A stretch of 39,241 nt of DNA from Sphingomonadales bacterium Ga0077531 (GCA_001464915.1 LNED01000040.1:1-39241); one strand, 5' to 3'; positions 25,260-35,020 are shown, counted from the first letter of the stretch. Notes: a model not told the origin generated them from the sequence alone. Translations and numbers: made by a program.

Positions 25260-26810
25260 GTGAACAACGTGCGCTATGTATACGGACTGTCGAGCGCGCT
25301 GCTGGTGGGCGGCGCTGCCATTTCGCTGATCACCGGTACGCCGCTGGGCGCGCAGGTGGCGCAGAATGACGAATCGGTGATGAACCGGGTGGTGCCGGTC
25401 GCAGGCGCTCCCGCGAGTTTTGCCGATCTGACTGCACAATTGCAGCCTGCGGTGGTGAACATCGCCACCCGTCAGCGGGTCGCAGTGGCTAACGCCAATC
25501 CGTTCGCTGGAACGCCCTTTGCCGAATTGTTCAATCGTCGTCAGGGCGGGGGCAGTGGCGGGAATGGCGCGCAACCGCAAACACGCGAAGCGCAATCGCT
25601 GGGTTCGGGCTTCATCATTTCGGCCGATGGCTATGTCGTGACCAACAACCACGTGGTGTCCCCCGATGCCCGCGCGACGCTGGAAGAAATTACCGTCACC
25701 CTGCCCGATGGCACCGAATACGAAGCCGAACTGGTCGGCGCGGATGCGGCGTCCGATTTGGCGGTGCTCAAGATCAAGGCCAACCGCACCTTCCCGTTCG
25801 TAACCTTCGGCGATTCCAGCAAGGCGCGTCCGGGCGATTGGGTTGTGGCCATCGGCAACCCGTTTGGCCTCAGCGGCACGGTGACCAGCGGGATCATCTC
25901 GGCGGTGTATCGCAACACCGGCCAGGGCGGCGCATACGACCGCTTTCTTCAGACCGATGCCAGCATCAACCGCGGCAATTCCGGCGGCCCGCTGTTCGAC
26001 ATGCGCGGCAATGTGATCGGCATCAACAATGCCATCTTCTCGCCTTCGGGCGGCAGTGTCGGGATCGGCTTTGCCATCCCCTCAGAGATTGCTGCGCCGA
26101 TTGTCGAGCAGCTGAAGAACGGCCGCGAGATCCAGCGTGGCTACCTCGGTGTCGGGCTTGCCCCGATTGACGAAGATTTCGCAGCTTCGCTCGGCCTGCC
26201 AAAGCGTCGCGGCGAATTGGTGCAGACAGTGCAAGACGACAGCCCGGCGGCGCGCGCTGGCCTGAAGCCGGGTGACATCGTCACCAAGGTCAACGGCAAG
26301 GACGTAACCGCCGATCAGTCGGTATCGTTCCTGGTCGCCAATCTTGAACCCGGCGCGCAAGTACCGGTCGAATTGCTGCGCGACGGCAACCGCTTGGCGC
26401 TCAACGTCACGCTCGGCAAACGTCCGAGCGAGGCGGAATTGCAGGCGCAAACCCAGACCTTCGATCCCGATGCCGAAGAACCGATGGCGCCGGGCGAATC
26501 CGACGGCACGATCGAACAAAAGCTCGGCCTGCAAGTGATACCGATGACCGCAGCCATCGCCCGCTCGCTCGGCATCCCGGCGGACACACAGGGCGTGGTG
26601 ATTGCGGCGGTTGATCCCAACGCCGACGCAGCGCGCAAGGGCTTGCGGCGCGGTGATATCATCCTGTCAGCCAATTATCAGGCGGTCGCTTCGGTCGAGG
26701 CGCTGCTGGCGCAGGTGCAAGCCGCCGCCACTGAGAATCGTGAGGCGATCCTGCTGCGCGTCCAACGCCGCACCCAGCCGCCTGCATTTGTGCCGATCCG
26801 GCTGCGTTAA
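25260..26810 (+). CDS. degP: DegP/HtrA-family periplasmic serine endoprotease
   Basis: This protease-chaperone of about 516 residues starts with a signal sequence or anchor (YGLSSALLVGGAAISLITG, ending LGAQVAQ). The trypsin-like domain shows the full triad: His131 in VTNNHVV, Asp166 in ASDLAVLKI and Ser241 in RGNSGGPLFD. Two PDZ domains follow (about 285-375 and 420-510). A Gly/Gln-rich loop (RRQGGGSGGNGAQPQTREAQ) precedes the catalytic His, as in DegP LA loops. I chose GTG 25260, with AAGGA ten bases upstream; GTG 25269 is possible. It ends at a strong terminator and follows hflKC, consistent with an envelope-stress role. Confidence 0.94.
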   Translation: MNNVRYVYGLSSALLVGGAAISLITGTPLGAQVAQNDESVMNRVVPVAGAPASFADLTAQLQPAVVNIATRQRVAVANANPFAGTPFAELFNRRQGGGSGGNGAQPQTREAQSLGSGFIISADGYVVTNNHVVSPDARATLEEITVTLPDGTEYEAELVGADAASDLAVLKIKANRTFPFVTFGDSSKARPGDWVVAIGNPFGLSGTVTSGIISAVYRNTGQGGAYDRFLQTDASINRGNSGGPLFDMRGNVIGINNAIFSPSGGSVGIGFAIPSEIAAPIVEQLKNGREIQRGYLGVGLAPIDEDFAASLGLPKRRGELVQTVQDDSPAARAGLKPGDIVTKVNGKDVTADQSVSFLVANLEPGAQVPVELLRDGNRLALNVTLGKRPSEAELQAQTQTFDPDAEEPMAPGESDGTIEQKLGLQVIPMTAAIARSLGIPADTQGVVIAAVDPNADAARKGLRRGDIILSANYQAVASVEALLAQVQAAATENREAILLRVQRRTQPPAFVPIRLR

Positions 26811-26830
26811 TCACGCTAACAAACACACGA

Positions 26831-26864
26831 AAAAGGCCGCCGGGAGCAATTCCGGCGGCCTTTT
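26831..26864. terminator. Bidirectional intrinsic terminator between degP and the PBP1a gene
   Basis: A 13-bp stem pairs AAAAGGCCGCCGG (26831-26843) with CCGGCGGCCTTTT (26852-26864) around an 8-base loop. A- and T-runs flank it so that it can end transcription in both directions between two convergent genes. Confidence 0.93.
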
Positions 26865-26876
26865 CATTGAACCACT

Positions 26877-29045
26877 TTATTCGTCGAAGGGCTTAAGCGC
26901 TGGCTGCTGCGGCGGTGGCTGACGACGTGGCGGGCGCGGATCGGGGGGCAAGGCCCCGCCGGTGGCTTCCTCAAGGAAATCCTGGCTCGCGGCAGGCGAA
27001 GCTGGTTGCTCACCCTCCACTCCGAATGGCGTCTGCTCCGGCTCGCGGCGTCCGGGTTCGATCAGATTGCCCTGCTCATCAATATAGTAATAATCATCCG
27101 GCGCGCCGAACAGCGCCTCTTCATCAGGCTCCAGCTGCCATTCGGGCAGTTCGAGCGTGATGTCGAATTCCTCGACCGGGCGGTTCTTGACCGCAAAGCG
27201 CATATATGACGCAAACGCCTGCGCCGGAGCGCGCCCGCCTTGCAAGCCCGGTACCGCCTTGGCATCATCGCGCCCCATCCAGACGCCGGTCGTGATCCCG
27301 CTGGAAAAGCCGATGAACCATCCGTCCTTGTTCGATGAGGTGGTGCCGGTTTTGCCCGCCACCGGCCGTCCGATCTGCGCCGCGCGGCCGGTCCCGGTCT
27401 GCACGGCGGCCTGCAACAGATCGGTCACGCCGGCGACCACATATTCGGGCACCAGCGGTTCGCCGCGCGTGGCTTCGCGGCGATACAGCACTTCACCGCT
27501 CGCGCCGGTGACTTTGGTGATGCCATAGGGCTGCACCGCCGCGCCCTCGGCGGAAATCACTGCGAAGGCCTGGGTCATCTCGATCACCCGCACCTCGGAT
27601 GATCCGAGCACCATCGACGGGAACGTCGCCACTTCCGACGTAATCCCGAACCGCCGCGCCATCGAAGCGACCGTGCCGAACCCGACTTCGTTGCCCAACT
27701 GCGCCGCAACCGTGTTGATCGAGTACGCAAACGCCGTGCGCACATCGGTTTCGCCGACATTGCGTCCGTTCGAATTGCGCGGGCTCCAACCGTCGATCTT
27801 CACCGGGGTATCGACCACCTTGTCTTCGGGCGTGTAGCCAGCTTCCAATGCAGCGAGATAGACGAACAGCTTCCACGCCGATCCCGGTTGCCGCATCGCG
27901 GTGGTCGCGCGGTTGAAGTTGCTTTCGACATAATCGGTGCCGCCCACCAGCGCGAGGATCGCCCCGTCGCGGTCAAGACTGACCAATGCGCCCTGCGCGC
28001 CATCGGGCGTATTGGCCTCAATCGAAGCGGTCGCCGCGCGCTGCATCCCGATGTCGAGCGTCGTCCACACCTCGATCGGTTCATAGGTTTCGGGCAGGAT
28101 GATATCGAGCTGCGGCAGCACCCAATCGGTAAAATACCGCGCCGAATTCTGCCCTGACTGCTCTTTCAGCTGCACCGCGCTGACATCGACCGCCGCCTGA
28201 TCTGGGGAGATATAGTTCTGCTCGCGCATCAGCCGCAGCACCACCTGCGCGCGGTCAACCGCGGCCTGCACATCGGCGGTGGGCGAATAACGGCTCGGTG
28301 CCTTGACCAGCCCGGCGATGATTGCGGCTTCTTCAACGCTCAGTTCGTTGGCCGGGTGGCTGAAAAACTTGCGGCTTGCGCTGTCGATCCCGTATGCGCC
28401 GCCGCCAAAATAGACCTTGTTGAGATAGAGTTCGAGGATCTCATCCTTGGAGAATTTCCATTCGAGCGCCATGGCCAGCACCGCTTCGCGCGCCTTGCGG
28501 TCGAGCGAACGGTTGTTGTTGAGAAACAAATTGCGCGCCAACTGCTGGGTGATGGTCGATGTACCGCCGATGCGGTCATCTCCGGTAAAGCCTTCGACAA
28601 TCGCCCCGGTCAGGCGCACCGGATCGACCCCAAGGTGCGAACGGAACCGCTTGTCCTCCACCGCAACCATGGCGTTGGTCATGTTTTCGGGGATGTCGTC
28701 GTAATCGAGCCATTCGCCAAAGCTTGGCCCCAATTCCATCAGTTCGCGCCCGTCGCGCGCCCGCACCAGGATGGTCTGCCCCGGCTGGGTCGCTTTCAGG
28801 GTGGCGTAGCTAGGCAGCGATTGGGCAGCAAAGCCAACCGCAAAGACGAGGAACACCAGCGCCAGCAGCGCCAGCGCACCGCCCCACATAAAGCCGCGCT
28901 TCAGCCAACGGCGCAAGCGTGAGGGCGGCTTGCCCTCGCCTCCGCCTGTTCCGGGCGTAGACTCAAACGGTGCCGACCGCACTCCTGCCGCCCGGCGTTT
29001 CCCGCGCGCGCCCTTATCCTGCAACCGATCACCCCTTTTCGACAT
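26877..29045 (-). CDS. Class A penicillin-binding protein (PBP1a-like transglycosylase/transpeptidase)
   Basis: This 722-residue bifunctional peptidoglycan synthase has a basic cytoplasmic N-terminus and a single membrane anchor (GGALALLALVFLVFAVGFAA, about 55-74). The GT51 glycosyltransferase has its catalytic Glu in VAVEDKRFRSHLGVD and the STITQQLARNLFL and RKAREAVLAMALE motifs. The transpeptidase has SxxK in PGSAWKLF, SxN in SINTVA and KTGTTSSNKDGWF. The C-terminus is Pro/Gln-rich and probably disordered. The overall plan resembles mrcA/PBP1a. It converges on degP, with a shared terminator; no partner lipoprotein activator is nearby. Confidence 0.93.
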   Translation of the reverse strand: MSKRGDRLQDKGARGKRRAAGVRSAPFESTPGTGGGEGKPPSRLRRWLKRGFMWGGALALLALVFLVFAVGFAAQSLPSYATLKATQPGQTILVRARDGRELMELGPSFGEWLDYDDIPENMTNAMVAVEDKRFRSHLGVDPVRLTGAIVEGFTGDDRIGGTSTITQQLARNLFLNNNRSLDRKAREAVLAMALEWKFSKDEILELYLNKVYFGGGAYGIDSASRKFFSHPANELSVEEAAIIAGLVKAPSRYSPTADVQAAVDRAQVVLRLMREQNYISPDQAAVDVSAVQLKEQSGQNSARYFTDWVLPQLDIILPETYEPIEVWTTLDIGMQRAATASIEANTPDGAQGALVSLDRDGAILALVGGTDYVESNFNRATTAMRQPGSAWKLFVYLAALEAGYTPEDKVVDTPVKIDGWSPRNSNGRNVGETDVRTAFAYSINTVAAQLGNEVGFGTVASMARRFGITSEVATFPSMVLGSSEVRVIEMTQAFAVISAEGAAVQPYGITKVTGASGEVLYRREATRGEPLVPEYVVAGVTDLLQAAVQTGTGRAAQIGRPVAGKTGTTSSNKDGWFIGFSSGITTGVWMGRDDAKAVPGLQGGRAPAQAFASYMRFAVKNRPVEEFDITLELPEWQLEPDEEALFGAPDDYYYIDEQGNLIEPGRREPEQTPFGVEGEQPASPAASQDFLEEATGGALPPDPRPPRRQPPPQQPALKPFDE

Positions 29046-29164
29046 GGCCTGCGCTTACTTGCTGCCCCCCGATCACAGGCGACATCGCGCCCACTGCATA
29101 AGCGAGTTGTAACGAGGGGTGAACCTCAATGCACAAACCATCCTTTGGCACGCGCTGGTCCGCC

Positions 29165-29572
29165 TCAATCCTCAGCCGGGGTGAAGATCAGCGCAGCGGA
29201 ATTGATGCAATAGCGAAGGCCGCCCTGTTCCGGCGGGCCATCGGGAAAGACATGCCCCAAATGCCCGCCGCATGTGCCGCAGCGAACTTCGGTGCGGACC
29301 ATGCCGTAGGCGGTATCGCGGTGTTCCTCGATCACTTCGGCATCGGCGGGGCGGGTAAACGCGGGCCAGCCACAGCCGCTGTTATATTTGGCGGTCGAGT
29401 AGAACAGCTGCGTGCCGCAGGCGGCGCAGTGATATTCGCCTTCATCGTAGAATTTGTCATATTCGCCGGTGAAGGCGCGTTCGGTGCCAGCTTCGCGCAG
29501 CACATGAAACTGCATCGGGTCGAGCTTTTCGCGCCACTCGGCGTCGGTCAGGCTGCGGGGGTCGTCGGTCAT
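29165..29572 (-). CDS. msrB: Peptide-methionine (R)-S-oxide reductase
   Basis: This 135-residue enzyme reduces the R-epimer of methionine sulfoxide. Structural zinc is held by two CxxC motifs (Cys49/52 in CAACGTQLF and Cys98/101 in CGTCGGHLGHVF). The catalytic Cys122 is in RYCINSAAL, and the substrate-binding SGCGWPAFTRP is also present. It starts 15 bases after the GST gene and is probably co-transcribed with it as a small redox unit. The intergenic stretch downstream to 29046 shows no obvious terminator. Confidence 0.96.
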   Translation of the reverse strand: MTDDPRSLTDAEWREKLDPMQFHVLREAGTERAFTGEYDKFYDEGEYHCAACGTQLFYSTAKYNSGCGWPAFTRPADAEVIEEHRDTAYGMVRTEVRCGTCGGHLGHVFPDGPPEQGGLRYCINSAALIFTPAED

Positions 29573-29587
29573 ATCCTTACCTCTCCA

Positions 29588-30256
29588 TCACCCATCCACC
29601 TGCGCATAATGCGGCGGCGGTTTGATCACGTCCATCCTTTCAGTCAGCAGCGGACGGAAGCTTGGGCGGCTTTTGAATACGGCATACCAGCCGCGCGACT
29701 GTTCGTGCCCAGTCCAGTCGATCCCGCCAAGATAATCCGCGACCGAAATTTGCGCAGCGGCGGCCAGATCAGCCAAGCTCATGCTCGACCCCGCCACCCA
29801 CGGGCGATTGTCGATCAGCCAGTCGAGATAGTCGAGATGCCCGTGCGCCAGCTTCATCGCATTACGCAGCGCGCCGCTATCGGGCGGTTGGCGCAGGATG
29901 CGCTTGCGCATCCGTTCCGACAGCAGCGGGGCGGTGACATCGGCGTAGAAATTTTCGTCAAACAGCGCCACCAAACGGCGGATCTCGGCGCGCTGCGCGG
30001 CCGTGCCGTTGATCATCGGGGTGCGATCAACCGTCTCTTCGAAATATTCCGCGATCGCCCGGCTATCGGGGATCACGATCTGCTTTTCGGGATTGACGAT
30101 CACTGGAGTGCGACCGGCGGGATTGAGGTTGAAGAACATATCCGACGCCGCCCACGGCTCTTCCCGGACGAGATCGAATGGGATGTTCTTTTCGCTCAGC
30201 AGCAACCGGATTTTGCGGCTGAACGGGCAGAGCGGGAATTGATGGAGTTGCCACAT
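29588..30256 (-). CDS. Glutathione S-transferase family protein
   Basis: This cytoplasmic protein of 222 residues has an N-terminal thioredoxin-like domain with LHQFPLCPFSRKIRLLLSEK, where the CPFS motif gives a likely active-site Cys. The conserved cis-Pro segment is RTPVIV and the Glu/Asp-Ser glutathione-binding pair is PDSRAIAEYFEE. The C-terminal domain is all-helical. I chose ATG 30256 (GGAACGG upstream) because the preceding open frame encodes no GST-like sequence. The Cys-type active site suggests thiol transfer or dehalogenation-like chemistry rather than classical Ser/Tyr GST activity; the substrate is unknown. Confidence 0.87.
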   Translation of the reverse strand: MWQLHQFPLCPFSRKIRLLLSEKNIPFDLVREEPWAASDMFFNLNPAGRTPVIVNPEKQIVIPDSRAIAEYFEETVDRTPMINGTAAQRAEIRRLVALFDENFYADVTAPLLSERMRKRILRQPPDSGALRNAMKLAHGHLDYLDWLIDNRPWVAGSSMSLADLAAAAQISVADYLGGIDWTGHEQSRGWYAVFKSRPSFRPLLTERMDVIKPPPHYAQVDG

Positions 30257-30323
30257 GGTGACCGTTCCATGCCGCAATTCGCCGGGCAAATCCATGCCCT
30301 TGCCCCGGCAAGCGGGGGAGTAA

Positions 30324-30665
30324 TTACACGCCCGAGGATTCCAGCATGACAAGGCACGACGGCATCACCTTGTCCGCCTCGCCGCTATCTTGCAGCGCCT
30401 TGGCCTCCGCCCCAGCGAGCCAGGCTATGCCGTCACGGTCGAGCCCGGTCTGATCCATCAGCTGCGCGAGCGAACGCACGAAAAATTCACGCCCCCTCAC
30501 CTCAAGCGCAGGCCAGCGCTGCGCGGTCGGATCGCCGTTGGCCTGCCGCCGCGATACCAGCGCAAATGCCGCCGAACAGCGCAGCAGCGCGCGGCTTTCC
30601 TGCGACAGGACGGGGGCGGGAGCGGGTTGGGCTGCCAGCAGGGCGGCGATGAGGGGCGTGATCAT
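30324..30665 (-). CDS. Small exported hypothetical protein
   Basis: This 113-residue protein begins with a short hydrophobic stretch (MITPLIAALLAAQPAPAPV), consistent with a signal peptide cleaved after about residue 17. The mature part is a helical-looking domain with one Cys near the N-terminus (ALLRCSAAFALVSRR) and one near the C-terminus (MPSCLVML), which may form a disulfide. I do not recognise a family. It lies 67 bases upstream of the GST gene on the same strand, so it may be the first gene of a GST-msrB transcript. Its codon use matches the neighbours and the frame is intact. Confidence 0.65.
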   Translation of the reverse strand: MITPLIAALLAAQPAPAPVLSQESRALLRCSAAFALVSRRQANGDPTAQRWPALEVRGREFFVRSLAQLMDQTGLDRDGIAWLAGAEAKALQDSGEADKVMPSCLVMLESSGV

Positions 30666-30776
30666 GTGGCCTTCTATGCCGCCAAAGCTGAACCAATAGC
30701 TACCCGAAATGCAGATTGCCCGGGCGCCAAATCCGTCCTAATCCGCAACCTGTCTTATGAGAGGAGACTTCGAAAC

Positions 30777-31169
30777 ATGTTCAGTCACGTGATGATCGGC
30801 ACCAACGACTTTGATCGCGCCAAGGCGTTTTATGATGCGGTGCTCGCAACGCTCGGCGCGGGGCCGGGTAACGTCAATGAAGCCGCAACCGGCCACAAGC
30901 GTGCGTTCTGGTTCCACAATGGCGGCATTTTTGCGATCAGCCAGCCGATCAATGACGAGCAGGCGGCCTGCGCCAACGGATCGACCATCGGCTTTGCCTG
31001 CGACAGTCTGGAACAGGTGCAGGCGTTCCACGATGCGGCAGTCGCAGCGGGCGGCAAGTCGATTGAAGACGCGCCGGGGCCGCGCACTGGCGCAATGGGG
31101 ACGCTGAATTTGGGCTATGTGCTCGATCTGGACGGGCACAAGCTGTGCATGCTGCACCGCGCGGGCTGA
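30777..31169 (+). CDS. VOC-family (glyoxalase/bleomycin-resistance-like) protein
   Basis: This 130-residue protein has a single vicinal-oxygen-chelate module pair, MFSHVMIGTNDFDRAKAFYDAVLATLG at the start and GYVLDLDGHKLCMLHR at the end. The likely metal ligands are His4 and the C-terminal acidic/His residues. VOC proteins include lyases, dioxygenases and resistance proteins; no substrate can be assigned here. I chose ATG 30777, which has a strong GAGAGGAG upstream. Its TGA directly abuts the metW stop codon on the other strand, leaving no base between the convergent genes. Confidence 0.85.
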   Translation: MFSHVMIGTNDFDRAKAFYDAVLATLGAGPGNVNEAATGHKRAFWFHNGGIFAISQPINDEQAACANGSTIGFACDSLEQVQAFHDAAVAAGGKSIEDAPGPRTGAMGTLNLGYVLDLDGHKLCMLHRAG

Positions 31170-31772
31170 TTATCGACTGAGTTCGAAAACGGCGAATTCG
31201 GCGCGCCAGTTAGCCCCTGGCGCGCCGATTTCCATTCCATTGGCGAAAAACCACGCGCGCTCGATGGTCGCGCCCTTCATCCGCGCCAGATCGCGGAAAT
31301 CCTCGACCGTGACGTGGTGGATGTTCTGGGTTTCGTACCAGCTCACCGGCAGCGCGCGGGTGACCGGCATCCGCCCGCCGAACAATAACGCGGTGCGGGT
31401 GCGCCAATGGGCGAAGTTGGGGAACGAGACGAACGCCCGCCGCCCCACCCGCAACAGTTCATCCAGAATCAGATCAGGCCGGGTCGCGGTTTGCAATGTC
31501 TGGCTGAGGATCGCGTAATCGAACGCTTTGTCGGGGTAGTTGGCAAGATCGAGATTGGCATCGCCCTGCACCACGCTGAGGCCCCGCGAAACGCAGCGCT
31601 CAACCAGCGCGCCATCAAGCTCCATCCCGCGTGCATCGCAGCCGCTGGCAGCTTCGAGTTCCGCCATCAAGGCACCGTCGCCGCAGCCAATATCGAGCAC
31701 CCGGCTGCCCGGTGCAACATGGCGCGCAATCGCGGCAAGGTCTGGACGCAGGGAAGAAACCGGGGGCGTCAT
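31170..31772 (-). CDS. metW: Methionine biosynthesis protein MetW
   Basis: This 200-residue class I methyltransferase-fold protein has motif [16 protein letters not shown] and the family-typical [16 protein letters not shown] and [19 protein letters not shown]. MetW acts with MetX in homoserine acetylation in many proteobacteria, where it is thought to activate or stabilise MetX. The start ATG overlaps the metX TGA, so the two are coupled. Together they open the transsulfuration or direct sulfhydrylation route from homoserine to methionine. Confidence 0.94.
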   Translation of the reverse strand: MTPPVSSLRPDLAAIARHVAPGSRVLDIGCGDGALMAELEAASGCDARGMELDGALVERCVSRGLSVVQGDANLDLANYPDKAFDYAILSQTLQTATRPDLILDELLRVGRRAFVSFPNFAHWRTRTALLFGGRMPVTRALPVSWYETQNIHHVTVEDFRDLARMKGATIERAWFFANGMEIGAPGANWRAEFAVFELSR

Positions 31773-32866
31773 TCGACAAACCCCTTCACAACTCGGTCAA
31801 GCTGATCGTGTTCGAGCAGAAAGCTGTCATGCCCATGCGGCGCGGATAGCTCGACAAAGCTGACCTTAGCGCCTGCTGCGTTGAGTGCATGAACGATGTG
31901 GCGGCTTTCGGCGGTCGGGTAGAGCCAGTCGGTATCGAAGCTCACAAGGCAGAACCGGGCCTGCGTGCCTGCGAACGCTGTCGCCAGCTTGCCGCCATGT
32001 TCTTCAGCAATGTCGAAATAATCCATCGCGCGGGTGATGTAGAGGTAGCTGTTCGCATCAAACCGCCGGGTAAAGCCGCTGCCTTGGTAGCGCAGGTAGC
32101 TTTCGACCTGAAACTCGGCGTCGAAGCCGAAGCCCTTGGCCTCCCGATCCTGCAAGCGGCGTCCGAATTTCTCGGTCAGGCCTGCTTCGGACAGGTATGT
32201 GATATGCGCCGCCATCCGCGCCACGGCGAGGCCGTTGTCAGGCTTGGCGTCAGCGGCGTAGTAATCGCCCTCGGCCCACGCCGGATCAGCCATGATCGCT
32301 TGGCGCCCAACCTCGTGGAACGCGATGTTCTGCGCCGAATGGCGCGCGGTTGACGCAATCACCAGCACCCGTGCGGCCCGCTCCGGCCAGTTGGCGGCAA
32401 GGCTCAGCGCCTGCATCCCGCCCATCGACCCGCCGACCACGGCATGCAGCCTGTCGATCCCCAGCCCGTCGAGCAAAGCCACCAATCCGCGGACCATGTC
32501 GCGGATGGTAATGACGGGAAAGCGCATCGCGTAAGGCGCGCCATCCGGTGCGAGGCTTGCCGGGCCGCTCGACCCCATGCAGCTGCCGATGACATTGGCG
32601 CAGATCACAAAGTGGCGATTGGTGTCGATCGGCTTGCCTGGCCCCACCATCCGCTCCCACCACCCGGGCTTGCCGGTGATCGGGTGCGGGCTGGCGAGAT
32701 ACTGGTCGCCGGTCAACGCATGGCAAACGAGCACCGCGTTGCCCTTGTCCGGCGCGAGTTCGCCATAGGTCTCGTAGGCAATCTGCGCAGCCTCAAGCAC
32801 CTGCCCGCTATCGAGCGGCAGGGGGTTGGGAATGTGATAGACATTGGAGAGCGGGGCTACGTTCAT
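31769..32866 (-). CDS. metX: Homoserine O-acyltransferase
   Basis: This 365-residue alpha/beta-hydrolase-fold enzyme makes O-acetyl- or O-succinyl-homoserine for methionine synthesis. The nucleophile elbow [10 protein letters not shown] gives the catalytic Ser; [15 protein letters not shown] is the conserved substrate loop; Asp (FDTDWLYPT) and His ([10 protein letters not shown]) complete the triad. I chose ATG 32866 rather than the longer open frame because family sequence starts at residue 10 or so. It is co-transcribed with metW and divergent from hisC. A GGGGG/CCCCC hairpin occurs in the 107-base leader, but no recognisable SAM riboswitch does. Acetyl versus succinyl donor cannot be decided by eye. 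Confidence 0.93.
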   Translation of the reverse strand: MNVAPLSNVYHIPNPLPLDSGQVLEAAQIAYETYGELAPDKGNAVLVCHALTGDQYLASPHPITGKPGWWERMVGPGKPIDTNRHFVICANVIGSCMGSSGPASLAPDGAPYAMRFPVITIRDMVRGLVALLDGLGIDRLHAVVGGSMGGMQALSLAANWPERAARVLVIASTARHSAQNIAFHEVGRQAIMADPAWAEGDYYAADAKPDNGLAVARMAAHITYLSEAGLTEKFGRRLQDREAKGFGFDAEFQVESYLRYQGSGFTRRFDANSYLYITRAMDYFDIAEEHGGKLATAFAGTQARFCLVSFDTDWLYPTAESRHIVHALNAAGAKVSFVELSAPHGHDSFLLEHDQLDRVVKGFVE

Positions 32867-32973
32867 TTGGCCATGCGAATTGGGGGAGGCCCCCGCCTGT
32901 GTCAATCGCCGCCATACCAGCCTGCGATTTCGCGCTATATTCACGAACGCAAACTCGTTATCGCGCCAGTCCC

Positions 32974-34071
32974 ATGTCCACGCCCCAACCCAAACCTTGG
33001 ATCGCCCAGATTCACGCCTATGTGCCCGGCAAGTCGCAGTCTGCGTCGGGCCAACCGCTGGTCAAGCTGTCAGCCAATGAAAACCCGCTCGGCTCCAGCC
33101 CGGCGGCGTTGGCAGCTTTGGTTGAGGGACATGTTGCGGCCGATTATCCCGATCCCGATGCAAAAGCTTTGCGCGAAATGATCGTCGCAGTGCATGGCCT
33201 CGATCCTGATCGGATCGTGTGCGGCACCGGTTCGGGCGAATTGCTGCAATGCGCGGTGCAGGCGCTGGCGGGCGTGGGCGATGAGGTATTGTTTTCGCGC
33301 TATTCCTTTTCGCTCTACCCGCTGCTCGCACACAAGGTCGGCGCGACCCCGGTGTTTGCCGAGGATGATGGCTACGCCGCTTCCGTCGACAATATGCTGG
33401 CGGCGGTAACGCCCGCTACGAAGGTCGTGCTGCTCGACAATCCCAACAATCCGGTCGGCAGCTTCCTGCCCCCGTCCGAAGTCGCGCGGCTGCACGCGGG
33501 CCTGCCCTCCGATGTGCTGTTGGTGGTGGACGAGGCTTACGGCGAATATGTCGATCCGGCGCTGCAACACGCGGCTTTCGATCTGGCAGCGCAGCATGGA
33601 AACGTGCTGGTCAGCCGCACGTTCTCAAAAGCCTATGGCCTTGCCTCGGAACGGGTTGGATGGGTGACCGGCGCGCCGCATCTGATCGATCTTATCAACC
33701 GGCTGCGCGGGGCGTTCAATGTCTCGGTCAGCGGGCAAAAAGCCGCGTTGGCCGCGCTCGGCGATCAGGGTTTTGTTGCCGCTACGCGCGAACACAACAC
33801 CGCCGAACGCACGCGATTGGCCGCAGCGATTGCTGCGCTCGGCAACCACGGGCTATCAGCCACCCCGAGCGAAGCCAACTTCCTGCTGGTGCATTTCGAT
33901 GGCGAGGTGAGCGCGGCTGCTGCGTTGGAGGCCCTTTCGGAGGCAGGCTATGCGGTGCGTCATCTGCCCGGCCAGGGCCTGCCCAATGCCTTGCGCGTCA
34001 CCATCGGCAAGACCGACGACATGACCCGCGTGATCGCCGCGTTGCGCACCCTGTGCGGCGAGACGGCATGA
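32974..34071 (+). CDS. hisC: Histidinol-phosphate aminotransferase
   Basis: This 365-residue fold-type I PLP aminotransferase acts in histidine synthesis. HisC-like features are [11 protein letters not shown] near the N-terminus, [20 protein letters not shown] and the PLP-lysine motif [27 protein letters not shown] is near the C-terminus. Because a tyrosine-pathway dehydrogenase overlaps its stop codon (ATGA), it may also serve as an aromatic aminotransferase, as known for some HisC enzymes in species where it is linked to tyrA. I chose ATG 32974; no strong RBS is seen. Confidence 0.92.
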   Translation: MSTPQPKPWIAQIHAYVPGKSQSASGQPLVKLSANENPLGSSPAALAALVEGHVAADYPDPDAKALREMIVAVHGLDPDRIVCGTGSGELLQCAVQALAGVGDEVLFSRYSFSLYPLLAHKVGATPVFAEDDGYAASVDNMLAAVTPATKVVLLDNPNNPVGSFLPPSEVARLHAGLPSDVLLVVDEAYGEYVDPALQHAAFDLAAQHGNVLVSRTFSKAYGLASERVGWVTGAPHLIDLINRLRGAFNVSVSGQKAALAALGDQGFVAATREHNTAERTRLAAAIAALGNHGLSATPSEANFLLVHFDGEVSAAAALEALSEAGYAVRHLPGQGLPNALRVTIGKTDDMTRVIAALRTLCGETA

Positions 34072-34976
34072 CGATTAGCCGCGTTGCGATTATCGGGCTG
34101 GGGTTGCTGGGCGGCTCGATCGGGCTTGCCATCAAGGCGCGCGGGCTGGACATCGCCACCACCGGCTATGACCGTGACCCTGCTGTGCGCGCCAAGGCGG
34201 CTGAGCGCGGCTTGGTTGGGCAGGTGTACGGCACTGCCGCCGAGGCCGTTACTGACGCCGATCTGGTGATCCTGTGCGTGCCTGTCGGCGCGATGGGCGC
34301 AGCGGCGCATGAGCTTGCGCTAGGCCTCGCGCCGCATGCGATCATCAGCGACGTTGGCTCGTCCAAGGAAGCCGTGGCCGAGGCGCTTGCCGCTGCGCTG
34401 CCCGGCGCCTGCATTATCCCCGCGCACCCCGTCGCAGGCACCGAACAGAGCGGGCCCGAGGCAGGCTTTGCGACGCTATTCAGCGGTCGCTGGTGCATCA
34501 TCACTCCGCCTGATGGCGTCGACCCGGCTGCGCTGGCGGCGCTGTCCGATTTCTGGACGCAGCTCGGCTCCAAGGTCGAACTGATGGACGCAGCCCACCA
34601 CGATCTCGTGCTGGCGGTAACCAGCCATATCCCGCACCTTATCGCCTATACCATCGTCGGCACCGCCAGCGATCTTGAGGACGTGACGCAAAGCGAGGTG
34701 ATCAAATATTCCGCCGGGGGATTCCGCGACTTCACCCGCATTGCTGCGTCCGACCCGGTCATGTGGCGCGACGTGTTCCTGACCAACAAGGGCGCGGTGC
34801 TGGAAATGCTTGGGCGCTTTTCGGAGGATCTCACCGCACTGCAACGCGCGATCCGTTCTGGTGACGGTGATACGCTATTCGACCTATTCACCCGCACCCG
34901 CGCCATCCGGCGGCAGGTGATCGAACAGGGGCAGGATGACGAGCGGCCTGACTTTGGCAGAGGGCACGGGGAATAG
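34068..34976 (+). CDS. tyrC: Prephenate/arogenate (cyclohexadienyl) dehydrogenase
   Basis: This 302-residue NAD(P)-dependent dehydrogenase makes the aromatic ring step to tyrosine. The N-terminal Rossmann motif is VAIIGLGLLGGSIGLAIKARG; HPVAGTEQSGP and HDLVLAVTSHIPHLIAY are the TyrA substrate-binding helices. It lacks an N-terminal chorismate mutase or a C-terminal ACT domain, the simple TyrC-type layout. Its ATG overlaps the hisC stop, so the two are coupled; the pair may transaminate and oxidise prephenate or arogenate in either order. Substrate and coenzyme preference cannot be told from sequence by eye. Confidence 0.92.
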   Translation: MTISRVAIIGLGLLGGSIGLAIKARGLDIATTGYDRDPAVRAKAAERGLVGQVYGTAAEAVTDADLVILCVPVGAMGAAAHELALGLAPHAIISDVGSSKEAVAEALAAALPGACIIPAHPVAGTEQSGPEAGFATLFSGRWCIITPPDGVDPAALAALSDFWTQLGSKVELMDAAHHDLVLAVTSHIPHLIAYTIVGTASDLEDVTQSEVIKYSAGGFRDFTRIAASDPVMWRDVFLTNKGAVLEMLGRFSEDLTALQRAIRSGDGDTLFDLFTRTRAIRRQVIEQGQDDERPDFGRGHGE

Positions 34977-35020
34977 GGCCCCACTCCCGCTCGGCTTGAG
35001 CCTAGGCGATTGGCCTTGCG

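Noticed and set aside
32867..32973. SAM-II or SAM/SAH riboswitch in the metX leader
   Set aside because: The leader is short, and its only clear structure is a GGGGG/CCCCC hairpin. The conserved SAM-II pseudoknot sequences were not seen.
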